Assembly (NCBI GenBank): GCA_900540935.1
Contig: UQHW01000005.1
Coordinates: forward strand, 28,430-92,429
DNA from: an uncultured Collinsella sp.
GTDB lineage: Bacteria; Actinomycetota; Coriobacteriia; Coriobacteriales; Coriobacteriaceae
Direction of reading: 5' to 3'
Length of the DNA: 64,000 nucleotides
The position numbers were made by a program, and so were the translations under genes. Shown here in pieces: positions 34,300 to 45,497 of this stretch. Every line of letters begins with the position of its first letter. The stretch's first letter is position 1. The notes beneath the pieces are model-generated. The model searched no databases. It saw nothing but the letters and a program-made list of their open reading frames with translations, and had not been told where the DNA came from.

Positions 34300-35222
34300 A
34301 GCTCCACCCGCATAATGCGTCGGATAACCACCAGGGCAACGGCGTTGAGGGCAAGACCCAGCACCATAGCGCCCGCGCCGGCAGGCGTCGCAAGACCGCG
34401 ACGAAAATCTGCCGAAAGCAGCGCCAACACCGCGCACATGCCCGCCGGCATCGCCGCGACCATATGCGCAGACATGCGAGCCTGCGACGTCTTAACATCC
34501 AGGCGGCGCTTGAGCTCAATGCGCTCCCCCACCATGCTCGACGCCTCGGACAGTAAGTCGGCAAGTGGAGCGCCAGTGCGCTGTGACACCTTAAGCGCCA
34601 AGGTCACAAGCGAAAGACCGGGGGCGTCGATGCGCACGAGCAAGTCATCGAGCGCGTCGGTCGCCGAGATGCCGCAATCGATCGCCGCCGCTACCCGCAA
34701 AAACTCGGTATGTACCGGCTCTTGCGCATGAGCGCCCACAAAGCGCATGCCCTGGGCCAGCGAATGTCCCGAGGCAAGCGACATGGAAAGTGCGGTAAAC
34801 GCCTCGGGCATGGCCTCTTCTGCATCGTGTTGCTCGCGCCGGCTCTCAAAGCCATCCCGAGCGGCGCCAACGGCAATCGGAGCAACAAGTCCCAAGGCAA
34901 ATCCGAGGGGCGATAACGACACCATCGTTAGTAAAACGCAGCAGACACCGCTCGATAGCAGCAGAAACGCCAAACGCCCCGAAGCATCTTCAATCACGAG
35001 ACCAAGGCGATACGCCGGAGCCAGCGATGCCCACGAATGGGCTATCTTTTTCAGCAGATCGTTTTCCACCAGCTCACGCGGCAGCTTCTCTGCCACCGCC
35101 TCGAGCGCCTGACGCGCCAGCTCCGCCGGCGGCACCCGCGGCACACGAGGTTCCGCCCCGCACGCCGTCGCAACAGAAAACCCTGCCAAACCCCCTACGA
35201 CGAGGGGCACAGCGACCTCCAT
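34296..35222 (-). CDS. tadB: TadB-like pilus assembly membrane protein
   Basis: A 308-aa T2SSF-family membrane protein. Hydrophobic segments lie at about 3-20, 84-118 and 245-300. The central conserved part is MPEAFTALSMSLASGHSLAQ followed by LVTLALKVSQRTGAPLADLL, characteristic of TadB. The ATG at 35222 has AGGAGG seven bases upstream and overlaps tadA by 28 bases. Confidence 0.9.
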   Translation of the reverse strand: MEVAVPLVVGGLAGFSVATACGAEPRVPRVPPAELARQALEAVAEKLPRELVENDLLKKIAHSWASLAPAYRLGLVIEDASGRLAFLLLSSGVCCVLLTMVSLSPLGFALGLVAPIAVGAARDGFESRREQHDAEEAMPEAFTALSMSLASGHSLAQGMRFVGAHAQEPVHTEFLRVAAAIDCGISATDALDDLLVRIDAPGLSLVTLALKVSQRTGAPLADLLSEASSMVGERIELKRRLDVKTSQARMSAHMVAAMPAGMCAVLALLSADFRRGLATPAGAGAMVLGLALNAVALVVIRRIMRVEL

Positions 35223-36523
35223 TCGTCCACCTCCTCTTGTGTGAGCGTCCCCGACCGCAGGCCTTCTGCGATAAACGGCGGCTCGCGGTCAAGCGTCCAG
35301 GTGCGCTCGGCGGCATCGAAAGTCACATAGCGCTCGAGCTCTACACCGCCCGACGCGGCGCGACGCACCCCCGAATACGAGGAGACGAAGCGCCTGCCAT
35401 CGGCGTGGCGCTCGGACATCACGATGCCGTCGAGCGCCATGGCAATCTGTTCCTCGATGAGCTCGCTCGGCAGATCGATGCCATAACGTGCAAGCAACGT
35501 CAGACGCACCACGGTCTCCTGTTCTGAACCCGCATGAAGTGTGGTGAGCGACCCGTCGTGGCCCGTGTTCATGGCCTGCAACATGTCGCAGCACTCGGCA
35601 CCGCGCACCTCGCCCACCACGATGCGGTCGGGGCGCATGCGCAGGGCATTGGTCACCAGGTCGCGGATCGTCACCGCGCCCTCGCCCTCAATTGAAGCCT
35701 CGCGCGCCTCCAGGCGCACCACGTGCGGATGATGCGCAAACTTGAGCTCGGCAGAGTCCTCGATCGTCACGATGCGCTCGCCAGTGGAAATCTCGCATGA
35801 TAACGCGTTGAGCAGGGTGGTCTTGCCAGATCCCGTGCCTCCCGCAACCGCCAGGTCCTGTCGCAGCGACACCGCGCACGACAACAGCTGCGCATACCAA
35901 AGCGGCAGCGACCCCAGCCCCACAAGCTCGTCCAGCGAGCAGATGCGGTCCGAGAACTTTCGGATGGTGAGAATCGGTCCGTCAATCGCCACAGGCGGAA
36001 TCACCGCGTTGACGCGATAGCCCGTTTTGAGGCGGGCGTTGACGATGGGGCTGCGCTCGTCGATACGGCGGCCAAGTGGCGAGATGATGCGGTCGATAAG
36101 CACACGGATCTGCTCATCATCCTCAAACGCATGCTCGATGGGGTGCAAGACGCCGCCGCGTTCAAAGAAAGCCGAGCGGCAGCCGTTGATCATGATCTCG
36201 GTAACGGTGTCGTCCTCGATGAGCGGCTGCAACGGCCCCAGGCCCACCACGTCATCCAAAATCTCGTCGATGATGGTCTCGCGCTCGGGCGTCGCGAGAT
36301 CGGTCGGCTCCTCAACATTGAGCGCCGCCTCCACCGCGGGACGCAATTCCGAGCGGGCAAGTGCCGGGTCGATATAGGCACTGATACGCGCCACTTCGTC
36401 GTAACCCATGCGGTCCATCACGGCGCGCTTGGTGCGTCGTTTCACCGCGCGGCGACGCCCCGCATCTACAGGCGCTGCCGCCGCTGCAGCGCCGGCAGCC
36501 TTAATCCTCGTTTGCAGGCTCAT
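35195..36523 (-). CDS. tadA: TadA/CpaF-type secretion ATPase
   Basis: Hexameric type II/IV secretion ATPase of 442 aa that drives Flp pilus assembly. Walker A is AGGTGSGKTTLLNAL, the Asp box region is IVTIEDSAELKF, Walker B is RPDRIVVGEVRGAE, and the His box is NTGHDGSLTTLHAG. N-terminal CpaF features include DDTVTEIMINGCRSAFFERGG. An Ala/Lys/Arg-rich segment opens the protein. It overlaps tadZ by four bases and tadB by 28. Confidence 0.96.
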   Translation of the reverse strand: MSLQTRIKAAGAAAAAAPVDAGRRRAVKRRTKRAVMDRMGYDEVARISAYIDPALARSELRPAVEAALNVEEPTDLATPERETIIDEILDDVVGLGPLQPLIEDDTVTEIMINGCRSAFFERGGVLHPIEHAFEDDEQIRVLIDRIISPLGRRIDERSPIVNARLKTGYRVNAVIPPVAIDGPILTIRKFSDRICSLDELVGLGSLPLWYAQLLSCAVSLRQDLAVAGGTGSGKTTLLNALSCEISTGERIVTIEDSAELKFAHHPHVVRLEAREASIEGEGAVTIRDLVTNALRMRPDRIVVGEVRGAECCDMLQAMNTGHDGSLTTLHAGSEQETVVRLTLLARYGIDLPSELIEEQIAMALDGIVMSERHADGRRFVSSYSGVRRAASGGVELERYVTFDAAERTWTLDREPPFIAEGLRSGTLTQEEVDEWRSLCPSS

Positions 36524-38169
36524 CGCTGATCACCCTCGCGCGACCAGGGAAGGCGGATACGCGGGCGTTCGGTGCGCGTTGCACGGTCGGCGACCATATC
36601 GCTCCAAGGGCCGACGGCGCACCCCAGTTCCACGAGCATCTCGCGCGTGGCCTCGCGCACGCTGGTCGCAAAAGCGCTGGTCTGCCCCACTGCCTCGTCA
36701 GCGCGCCCAAACGCCATGAGCGCGGCGAGATCCTGCCCGCCATCGGCGATACGAATCTTGGAGCTCAACGCACAGGCAATCTCAAAGCGCATGGCGACGT
36801 CTTCGTCTGCCCCGCGCGCACCGAACCGGTTGAATACGGCGCTCATGCGCGTGCGCGGCACACCCACTCGACTTGCCAGTTCAATGACGCGCGACGCCGA
36901 TGTCGCGGACGACACCGCCGCATCGCCAACGACCAGGCAACGGTCGCTCGCCGCCACCGCAGCCGCCACGGCGTCGCCCCAAAAGACCGAGGTATCGATA
37001 AAGACCACGTCGGATTCGCGACGCAGGACATCAAGCAGTAACTCCACCGGACGTGCCATGAGCTCGGCTTGCTCGGGCGCCGCGACGGGACCCCAGAGCG
37101 TAACGCCCGGCGCCACGCGTATCGATGTGGCTACGATATCCGGTTCGGTGAGCGCGCCCGCCGCCGACGGCTCGATAAGTGCCGCCATATCGCGCGGAGC
37201 ATCGACGCCTAACAAGTCGTAAAGGTTTCCAAACATCAAGTCCAGGTCGAGCACGGCGGCACGCAAGCCCAACAGCGACGATGTGTGTGCCATGGTGGCA
37301 ACGATCGTCGACTTGCCGCAACCGCCCGAACCCGAAATGGCACAGATGACCGGAGCTCGATGCTGCGGAGCGGCAGCGTCTGCCGGCGGCATCGGAGGAG
37401 GCGGAGCGGGCGTCGGTGGCAGCGTCCCCGTTTCCCCCGCCGCAACCACACGCTGCGTCCAAGCCGGCATGGCAGCTTGTTCGGTCTGCGAGGCAGGTTC
37501 GTTCTGCGCAATCTGCTCATGCTGCATCAGCGATAACTCGCCGCACCCGGCAAAGCCCTCAACTTCGTCGAGTTCATCCGCCAGATTCACGCCGTGCACG
37601 TATCCCATATCTACAGCCGGGGAGTCGCCAGCATGCTGCGCCGGCCCTCCAGCGTCATCGTATACAAGGGGGTTCCGGGGGCGCCGACCATGCTCGGCTT
37701 CCGCTTTTCCATAATCATCAACACGCGGGCCTCTTGTAGCGCGAGGCGCCCCGGGTTCCCTATCAACAAAAGCATCGGGCTCAATCGTCATGTGCCGATC
37801 GGAATCAACCGCTCCCTCGCCCGCGCGCCCGTTGCCGCATATACTGTGCGCAGCGATGACCTCGGTCGCCCCCGCGCGAAACAGCCCCTCGATATCCGAC
37901 GGATCGAGCGCTTCTATCAACACGACCACGCGACTCACGCGGCCTTCGGCCGTCAGGCGCGCAACAGTCTTGCGCACATCTTCGGTATCAAACAGAGACG
38001 CCGCGATGATGGCAGCCCCGCGGCGCGACGGAAACGCCCGAGCCATGGAAATCAGCCCGTCCAGGTCACCCACGCGAAGCACCTGTGCACCCGCATCACG
38101 GCCCTCGACTTCCCGCTGCAACAGCCCGTAATCGCCGCACGCGCAGCACGCAAGCCAGATCGCCTTCAT
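36520..38169 (-). CDS. tadZ: TadZ/CpaE-like localisation ATPase
   Basis: A 549-aa protein with an N-terminal receiver-like domain (RVVVLIEALDPSDIEGLFRA), a long low-complexity acidic and Pro-rich linker (about 125-270), and a C-terminal MinD/ParA-type ATPase. The deviant Walker A is ISGSGGCGKSTIVATMA and VLDLDLMFGNLYDLLG follows. TadZ proteins place the pilus machine in the cell. The ATG at 38169 overlaps the preceding stop as TGATG with GGAGG upstream. Confidence 0.88.
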   Translation of the reverse strand: MKAIWLACCACGDYGLLQREVEGRDAGAQVLRVGDLDGLISMARAFPSRRGAAIIAASLFDTEDVRKTVARLTAEGRVSRVVVLIEALDPSDIEGLFRAGATEVIAAHSICGNGRAGEGAVDSDRHMTIEPDAFVDREPGAPRATRGPRVDDYGKAEAEHGRRPRNPLVYDDAGGPAQHAGDSPAVDMGYVHGVNLADELDEVEGFAGCGELSLMQHEQIAQNEPASQTEQAAMPAWTQRVVAAGETGTLPPTPAPPPPMPPADAAAPQHRAPVICAISGSGGCGKSTIVATMAHTSSLLGLRAAVLDLDLMFGNLYDLLGVDAPRDMAALIEPSAAGALTEPDIVATSIRVAPGVTLWGPVAAPEQAELMARPVELLLDVLRRESDVVFIDTSVFWGDAVAAAVAASDRCLVVGDAAVSSATSASRVIELASRVGVPRTRMSAVFNRFGARGADEDVAMRFEIACALSSKIRIADGGQDLAALMAFGRADEAVGQTSAFATSVREATREMLVELGCAVGPWSDMVADRATRTERPRIRLPWSREGDQR

Positions 38170-38828
38170 CACTCGTCGCCTCCGCTCTTTTTGCCGCGCG
38201 CCGTGGCAGGAATCGTCAAGCTGACCGTTCCCTTGCCCGAGGCTCCCAGCAGTTCCTTGACGTCTTCGGGGTCAGCCGCCAGCGTCACCCATTCGATCTT
38301 GCCCTCGCGCGTGGCACCGGAATCCTCACTGGTATCGATCACGTACGCGCCGCACAGCCGATCGGTTACGCCGTCTTTTTGCACATACACATCCACGTAG
38401 CTGCCCACGCCCGTGGCGCCGCCGACCGAGTGCTCGGCATCGACCGCCACCGAAACGGCGACCTTGCCCTTAGGCACCTCGAGCTTGTGGCTCTCGGCCT
38501 TGGTGTAGACATTGCAGATCACGGCGTTTTTGGGAACACGCGAAGTCGTCACGTCGCCGCGCACCTGGCGCAGCTCGGTCGCCGCGTCACGCGGCAGCAG
38601 ACTCGTCAGCCATTCCTGGGTTATGACATTAGTCTCGTCGAGGGTCTCGCCCACATCGATATCGCGCGCCGCGACGCATACCTCGACGCGATCGCCACCG
38701 TACTTAGCCAAGGTCTCAGCCTGGACCCGTTCGGCTTGCGAGCGGATCGACGAGCCGTAAACCATGCAGAGCAGAGCAGCGAGCACGCCCGCGACCAGAC
38801 TGATGGCGATGCGCTTGCTCTTGTTCAC
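38169..38828 (-). CDS. cpaB: CpaB/RcpC-like SAF-domain protein
   Basis: A 219-aa protein with one N-terminal helix (about 8-25, AISLVAGVLAALLCMVYG) and a SAF domain beginning EVCVAARDIDVGETLDETN. VAVSVAVDAEHSVGGATGVG, then SYVDVYVQKDG, match the CpaB family. The GTG at 38828 has AGGAG five bases upstream and is preferred to an ATG at 38843 that lacks a site. It is the first gene of the Tad operon. CpaB normally works with a secretin in diderms; here it may act at the cell wall. Confidence 0.87.
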   Translation of the reverse strand: MNKSKRIAISLVAGVLAALLCMVYGSSIRSQAERVQAETLAKYGGDRVEVCVAARDIDVGETLDETNVITQEWLTSLLPRDAATELRQVRGDVTTSRVPKNAVICNVYTKAESHKLEVPKGKVAVSVAVDAEHSVGGATGVGSYVDVYVQKDGVTDRLCGAYVIDTSEDSGATREGKIEWVTLAADPEDVKELLGASGKGTVSLTIPATARGKKSGGDE

Positions 38829-39027
38829 GGCCGCTCCTCTCATGGCAGTGCCGGGCGAATGCCCGTACCACCATTGTCTGGGCGGTCAGAGTGCAAAGCG
38901 GCGCAATCGCGATCTTGGTTTTCGATGTCAAACCAATCGCTGACCAAAAGCTGACCAGCCCGTCAAGCTCATGGCAAGGTTTTGGTCAGCACGTCAGCAA
39001 GCTGCATGTTTCGAGGCTTTTCCGCAG

Positions 39028-39066
39028 CAAAAAAGCCGTCTCCCGAACAGTTGGGAGACGGCTGTC
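39028..39066 (-). terminator. Terminator of rsgA
   Basis: On the minus strand GCCGTCTCCC and GGGAGACGGC pair around AACTGTTC and are followed by TTTTTT, 20 bases after the rsgA stop. It also insulates the Tad operon promoter region (38829-39027), in which no convincing promoter was identified. Confidence 0.92.
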
Positions 39067-39080
39067 ATAGGAAAAATCAA

Positions 39081-40277
39081 TTACAGATGGACATCGGGAT
39101 CGAGCATTTGAGCGCTCACGCGCATGGATGACGCCAGGTTTTGGAACGTTTCCAGACGCAGGCTGTCAATCTGCCCGGCGTCCTCGGCCTCGCGAACGGC
39201 GCAACCCGGCTCATGGGTATGTGTGCAATCGCCAAACCGGCACGCGCGCGATGCCTCGACAATCTCGGGGAAGGCGCGCGCCAGACCCCGCTCGTGACCC
39301 ACGAGCGGTAGGCTGCGCAGGCCCGGGGCATCGGCGATCACGCCGGCGTCGCCCGGCAGCGCCACCATCACGCGCGCGACGGTAGTGTGACGGCCCTGGT
39401 CGTCGCGTTCGCGCACACCGCCGGTCGCCAACGTATCGTGGCCCAGCAGTGCATTGAGCAGCGTCGACTTACCGGCACCCGACTCGCCCAGAATCATGGC
39501 GCAGCTCCCGGCGGGCACGCAGGCACGGACCTCGTCCAGGCCGCGGCCCTCGGCAGAGGACGTCACGATCACGCGCACGTCCGGACCCACCAGGCGGCGC
39601 ACGCGGTCCAGATCGCGCTCGAGCTCCTCGGCATCGCAGCGGTCAGCTTTGGTAAGCACCACCACCGGCTCGGCATCGCAGTCGAGCGCCAACACCAGCG
39701 AGCGCGCCACGCGGTCGAGCAGCACCTCACCGGCACCGAGCGCCTGCACGATTAGCACGCTATCCACGTTGGAGCAGAGCACCTGGCGCTCTCCACGGGC
39801 ACGGCCGCGCCAACGCTCAAAGCTCGTACGGCGCGGCAGCACGCACTCAATCACGCCCATATCGTGCCCGGGAGCGCGGCGCACCGCCACACGGTCGCCC
39901 ACGGCAGGCAGCAGGACCTCGTCCTCGCCGCGCGACTTGGCAAACCCCACGGCATGCTCGGCGCGAAAGGTGTCGTCGGCAGTGGCCACCAGCGGAAACC
40001 CGCGATCCAGGCGAATAACGGCACCCAGCTGCATCTGCTCGGGCTCCTCGGCATGTGCGCAGAAATCATCAAAGGCAGTCTGCTGGGCTTCATCGACCGG
40101 CAGGTCATCAAACGCCGGAACATCCTGCAGCGCATCGAGCCCCGGTACGCTCGCCAACAACTCCTCGGCAGACACGGGCGCTTCGGTCGCGAGTTTCCGA
40201 CGACGGTCACGCTTAGCCCGCGCCCCCGTCGTCTTTTTCTTCGCCTTAGCCTTCGCCTTAGCCTTCGCCTTGCCCAC
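39081..40277 (-). CDS. rsgA: Ribosome small-subunit-dependent GTPase RsgA
   Basis: Circularly permuted GTPase of 398 aa that assists 30S maturation. An OB-fold N-terminal domain is followed by G4 (VLTKADRC), G1 (ILGESGAGKSTLLNALLG), G3 (IADAPGLRSLP) and a zinc-binding region (CRFGDCTHTHEPGC). An extra Lys/Ala-rich leader, MGKAKAKAKAKAKKK, is encoded by short tandem repeats. The GTG at 40277 has GGGAGG five bases upstream. An open frame extends to 40499 but crosses the repeat units and hairpins, so it is rejected. Length exceeds the usual 290-350 aa because of the leader and an acidic linker. Confidence 0.93.
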   Translation of the reverse strand: MGKAKAKAKAKAKKKTTGARAKRDRRRKLATEAPVSAEELLASVPGLDALQDVPAFDDLPVDEAQQTAFDDFCAHAEEPEQMQLGAVIRLDRGFPLVATADDTFRAEHAVGFAKSRGEDEVLLPAVGDRVAVRRAPGHDMGVIECVLPRRTSFERWRGRARGERQVLCSNVDSVLIVQALGAGEVLLDRVARSLVLALDCDAEPVVVLTKADRCDAEELERDLDRVRRLVGPDVRVIVTSSAEGRGLDEVRACVPAGSCAMILGESGAGKSTLLNALLGHDTLATGGVRERDDQGRHTTVARVMVALPGDAGVIADAPGLRSLPLVGHERGLARAFPEIVEASRACRFGDCTHTHEPGCAVREAEDAGQIDSLRLETFQNLASSMRVSAQMLDPDVHL

Positions 40278-40325
40278 AAGCGCCTCCCAGCACCACAAAT
40301 CACAACTGAGCAGGTATTTTAAATC

Positions 40326-40440
40326 AAAAAGAGCTGGCCGGGCAAAGCCCGACCAGCTCACAAACTTTCCCTCAGCCCTTTTCATCCGCACGGGAGAAAA
40401 GCCAGCAAGGATACCGCAGGGCCCGCCCGCCGGGAGGGGT
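40326..40440 (-). ncRNA. Conserved-core plus hairpin unit 1 (candidate small RNA or attenuator)
   Basis: Read on the minus strand, a conserved core of about 75 bases (including GCGGTATCCTTGCTGGCTTT and GCGGATGAAAAGGGCTGAGG) is followed by the stem GAGCTGGTCGGGC/GCCCGGCCAGCTC and TTTTTG. It lies about 50 bases before the rsgA start. The core recurs in unit 2. No coding capacity is shared by both copies. Terminator-like ending and conservation suggest a transcribed, structured RNA. Confidence 0.5.
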
Positions 40441-40463
40441 TTCCTAAGGGCACATCCTTTATT

Positions 40464-40580
40464 CAAAACGAGCGGCCGAGCAATTGCTCGGCCGCTCACC
40501 TTCTTTCCCTCAGCCCTTTTTCATCCGCGCGGGAGTAAAGCCAGCAAGGATACCGTAGGGCCCACCCCGGGAGTGTTTTC
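40464..40580 (-). ncRNA. Conserved-core plus hairpin unit 2
   Basis: Tandem copy of the adjacent unit, 138 bases upstream on the minus strand. The core differs at only a few positions, while the hairpin (GAGCGGCCGAGC/GCTCGGCCGCTC, AATT in the loop) has a different sequence but the same shape and is followed by GTTTTG. Preservation of the hairpin without its sequence points to selection on structure. Confidence 0.5.
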
Positions 40581-40638
40581 TTCTGAGCGATCCCGCAGCG
40601 CGAAGCGCGAGGACCAGCGAAGAAGAAACCCCGCAGGC
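40581..40638 (-). repeat. Long imperfect hairpin after the P-type ATPase gene
   Basis: On the minus strand TTTCTTCT and AGAAGAAA bracket GGTCC...GGATC-type pairing and an apical GCGC-TTC-GCGC, giving a long interrupted stem. It follows the ATPase stop (40671) and precedes unit 2. It could act as the ATPase terminator or processing site. Confidence 0.45.
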
Positions 40639-40670
40639 GGTCGGGCCGGTGGGAAGGATGGCCTTTCGAC

Positions 40671-43352
<2,682 letters not shown>

Positions 43353-43464
43353 ATAGAGTCCCCTCCTGGGATTCGGGCCACTCAGCAGATTGATGCCCGA
43401 TCATAATTCCCAGGAGAAGGGCAAGGGCTCATCAAGGCTGCCGTGCTGAGCGGCAGTTGATAGT
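43353..43464 (-). promoter_or_regulatory. Structured 5' leader with predicted kissing loops (candidate riboswitch)
   Basis: On the minus strand, hairpin 1 is ATCAA/TTGAT enclosing CTGCCG/CGGCAG (43431-43461) with the 7-base loop CTCAGCA. Hairpin 2 is CTCCTGGGA/TCCCAGGAG plus CGGGC/GCCCG (43363-43416), and its loop contains TGCTGAG, the exact complement of loop 1. The 3' strand of hairpin 2 contains part of the AGGAGGGG ribosome site of the P-ATPase gene. Folding and loop-loop docking would therefore gate translation. No known motif, such as yybP-ykoY, is visible. Confidence 0.6.
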
Positions 43465-43470
43465 GGAGCT

Positions 43471-43500
43471 ATGGTACCCCAAAGCAACGCGTCTAGCCAA
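43471..43500 (-). promoter_or_regulatory. Candidate promoter of the P-type ATPase leader
   Basis: On the minus strand TTGGCT and TACCAT are 18 bases apart. Transcription would start near 43464, right before hairpin 1 of the leader. The rest of the gap to pyk, 43501-43724, shows no gene. Confidence 0.45.
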
Positions 43501-43724
43501 AACAATCCATTTGGAAATATGGTCCATAAGCAACGGTGCAGACCGTGTGATGCTCAATACTGATAAAACGTTTTTTCTTCGGCGCATCATCAAATTGAAA
43601 TATCGCCCAGATAGCAGCGGTTAGAACGGTTGGTAAAGTTTTTGCATATACCGTTTTTCCGCAAAAAATGAACTTCTAATTCGGCATACGGTCGATTTTT
43701 TGGGGTATTCGGACGCCATTTCGT

Positions 43725-43730
43725 TATAAT
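43725..43730 (+). promoter_or_regulatory. -10 box of pyk (TATAAT)
   Basis: A perfect TATAAT lies 64 bases before the pyk ATG. The -35 region is T/G-rich (TTGGGG at 20 bases) and not consensus. Confidence 0.5.
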
Positions 43731-43793
43731 CAACTCGGTTTTATTTCTTATGGTTTATCTATCAGCGCAAGACGATGTCAGATGGAGGTCTGA

Positions 43794-45254
43794 ATGTACA
43801 AGCGCACCAAGATTGTATGCACCATGGGTCCCGCCTGCGATAGCGACGAGACCATCCGCGAGATGATCAAGGCGGGCATGAACGTCGCCCGTTTTAACTT
43901 CTCGCACGGCTCCTACGACGAGCACCACGGTCGCATCGAGCGCGTCCGTCGTATTTCCAAGGAGCTCGGTATGCCCGTCGGCATCCTGCTCGACACCAAG
44001 GGCCCCGAGGTCCGCACCGGCCTTCTGGTCGACGGCAAGAAGGTTGCCGTCAAGACCGGCGACAAGATCGTCGTCACCGCTCAGCCCACGACCGAGGATT
44101 TCCACGGCACCTCTGAGCACATCTCCCTCGACTACCTGGCTCTGCCCTCCGAGGTCGAGAAGGGCTCCCTCATCCTGATCGATGACGGCCTGGTTGCCCT
44201 CGAGGTCGAGTCCGTCGACGGCCAGGACATGACCTGCGTCGTTAAGAACGACGGCCTGATCGGCGAGCGCAAGGGCGTCAACATGCCCAACGTCAACATC
44301 TCGCTGCCCGCCATCACCGAGCGCGATCGTCAGGACATCCTCTTTGGCCTGACCGAGAACATCGACTACATCGCCGCTTCCTTCATCCGCGACGGCGAGT
44401 CCGTCCGCGGCATCCGCGAGCTTTGCCGCGAGAACGGCGGCGAGCACGTGACGATCTTCCCGAAGATCGAGTGCGCCCTGGGCGTCGAGAACTTCGACGA
44501 GATCCTCGAGGCTTCCGACGGCATCATGGTCGCCCGTGGCGACCTGGGCATCGAGATCAAGCCCGAGCTCGTTCCGCACATCCAGAAGGAGATCATCGCC
44601 AAGTGCAACGCGGCCTACAAGCCCGTTATCACCGCTACGCAGATGCTCGACTCCATGCAGCAGAACCCGCGCCCGACGCGCGCCGAGGTTGCCGACGTTG
44701 CTAACGCCATTTACGACGGCACCGACGCCGTTATGCTGTCCGGCGAGTCCGCTGCCGGTAAGTACCCGGTCGAGGCCGTCAAGATGCAGGCCAGCATTGC
44801 TCTCGAGACCGAGAAGTACCTCCCGGCTCACGCTCCGCTCGAGGTTCCGGCTGACGCTCACGGCACCCGCGTTGTCAACAACGTTGTGGGTATGTCCGCT
44901 GTGAACATGGCCACCACCGTTGGCGCCAAGTGCATCACCGTGCCGACGACCACCGGCCGTACTGCTCGCCTGATCTCGCACTTCCGTCCCAACATGCCGA
45001 TCTGCGCGTTCTCCCGCCACGAGTGGGCCGTCCAGCAGATGATCATGTACTGGGGCGTTATCCCGCACCAGGCCGAGATTACCCAGGGCACCGTCAACGG
45101 CACGATCGTCAAGGCGATCGAGACCGCTAAGGAGCTCGGCTACGTCGAGGCCGGCGACCTGACCGTCGCCACCGCTGGCGATCCCCGCATGAGCGTCCAG
45201 CTCGAGGACAAGGTCTCCTCGACCAACGTCGCTTACGTCGCTCAGGTGCGCTAA
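43794..45254 (+). CDS. pyk: Pyruvate kinase
   Basis: Glycolytic enzyme of 486 aa making pyruvate and ATP from phosphoenolpyruvate. It begins YKRTKIVCTMGPACDSDETI. Active-site segments are ARFNFSHGSYDEHHGRIERV, ILLDTKGPEVRTG, FPKIECALGVENFDEI, MVARGDLGIEI and TATQMLDSM. A C-terminal allosteric domain follows; there is no extra PEP-utiliser domain. GGAGG lies five bases before the ATG. Codon use is highly biased toward C-ending codons, indicating strong expression. Confidence 0.98.
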   Translation: MYKRTKIVCTMGPACDSDETIREMIKAGMNVARFNFSHGSYDEHHGRIERVRRISKELGMPVGILLDTKGPEVRTGLLVDGKKVAVKTGDKIVVTAQPTTEDFHGTSEHISLDYLALPSEVEKGSLILIDDGLVALEVESVDGQDMTCVVKNDGLIGERKGVNMPNVNISLPAITERDRQDILFGLTENIDYIAASFIRDGESVRGIRELCRENGGEHVTIFPKIECALGVENFDEILEASDGIMVARGDLGIEIKPELVPHIQKEIIAKCNAAYKPVITATQMLDSMQQNPRPTRAEVADVANAIYDGTDAVMLSGESAAGKYPVEAVKMQASIALETEKYLPAHAPLEVPADAHGTRVVNNVVGMSAVNMATTVGAKCITVPTTTGRTARLISHFRPNMPICAFSRHEWAVQQMIMYWGVIPHQAEITQGTVNGTIVKAIETAKELGYVEAGDLTVATAGDPRMSVQLEDKVSSTNVAYVAQVR

Positions 45255-45282
45255 GTCGTACTTGCAAGCACACTTGCATCGC

Positions 45283-45320
45283 AAAGGGCCCGGAAGGCGA
45301 AGCCTTCCGGGCCCTTTTTC
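45283..45320 (+). terminator. Terminator of pyk
   Basis: AAAGGGCCCGGAAGGC and GCCTTCCGGGCCCTTT form a long stem with a tiny loop, followed by a T run. It lies 28 bases after the stop. Confidence 0.95.
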
Positions 45321-45497
45321 TGTGCCAATGCCGGCGCACGGCAAAACACACACTCATTTCTTTACCAAAAGCGCGAAATCCACCCTTCGAGACCCAATGA
45401 ATAAAGTCCCAAGCGCTAAAAGTGTTCGCCCGGTGGCAAACCCACACCTTAACCGACGCTGCTAAATCGTTTTAGCAAGAGCCGGATTGACCTGCTT

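Noticed and set aside
40278..40499. Upstream extension of rsgA
   Set aside because: It would translate through a terminator hairpin and only one of the two repeat units; the GTG at 40277 has a strong ribosome site.
43353..43476. Known yybP-ykoY (Mn2+) riboswitch in front of the P-ATPase
   Set aside because: The conserved GGGGAGUAG and ACAUACU loops of that class are absent.
43755..45353. Minus-strand 532-codon frame antisense to pyk
   Set aside because: Pyk is unmistakable on the plus strand; the antisense frame runs through the pyk terminator.
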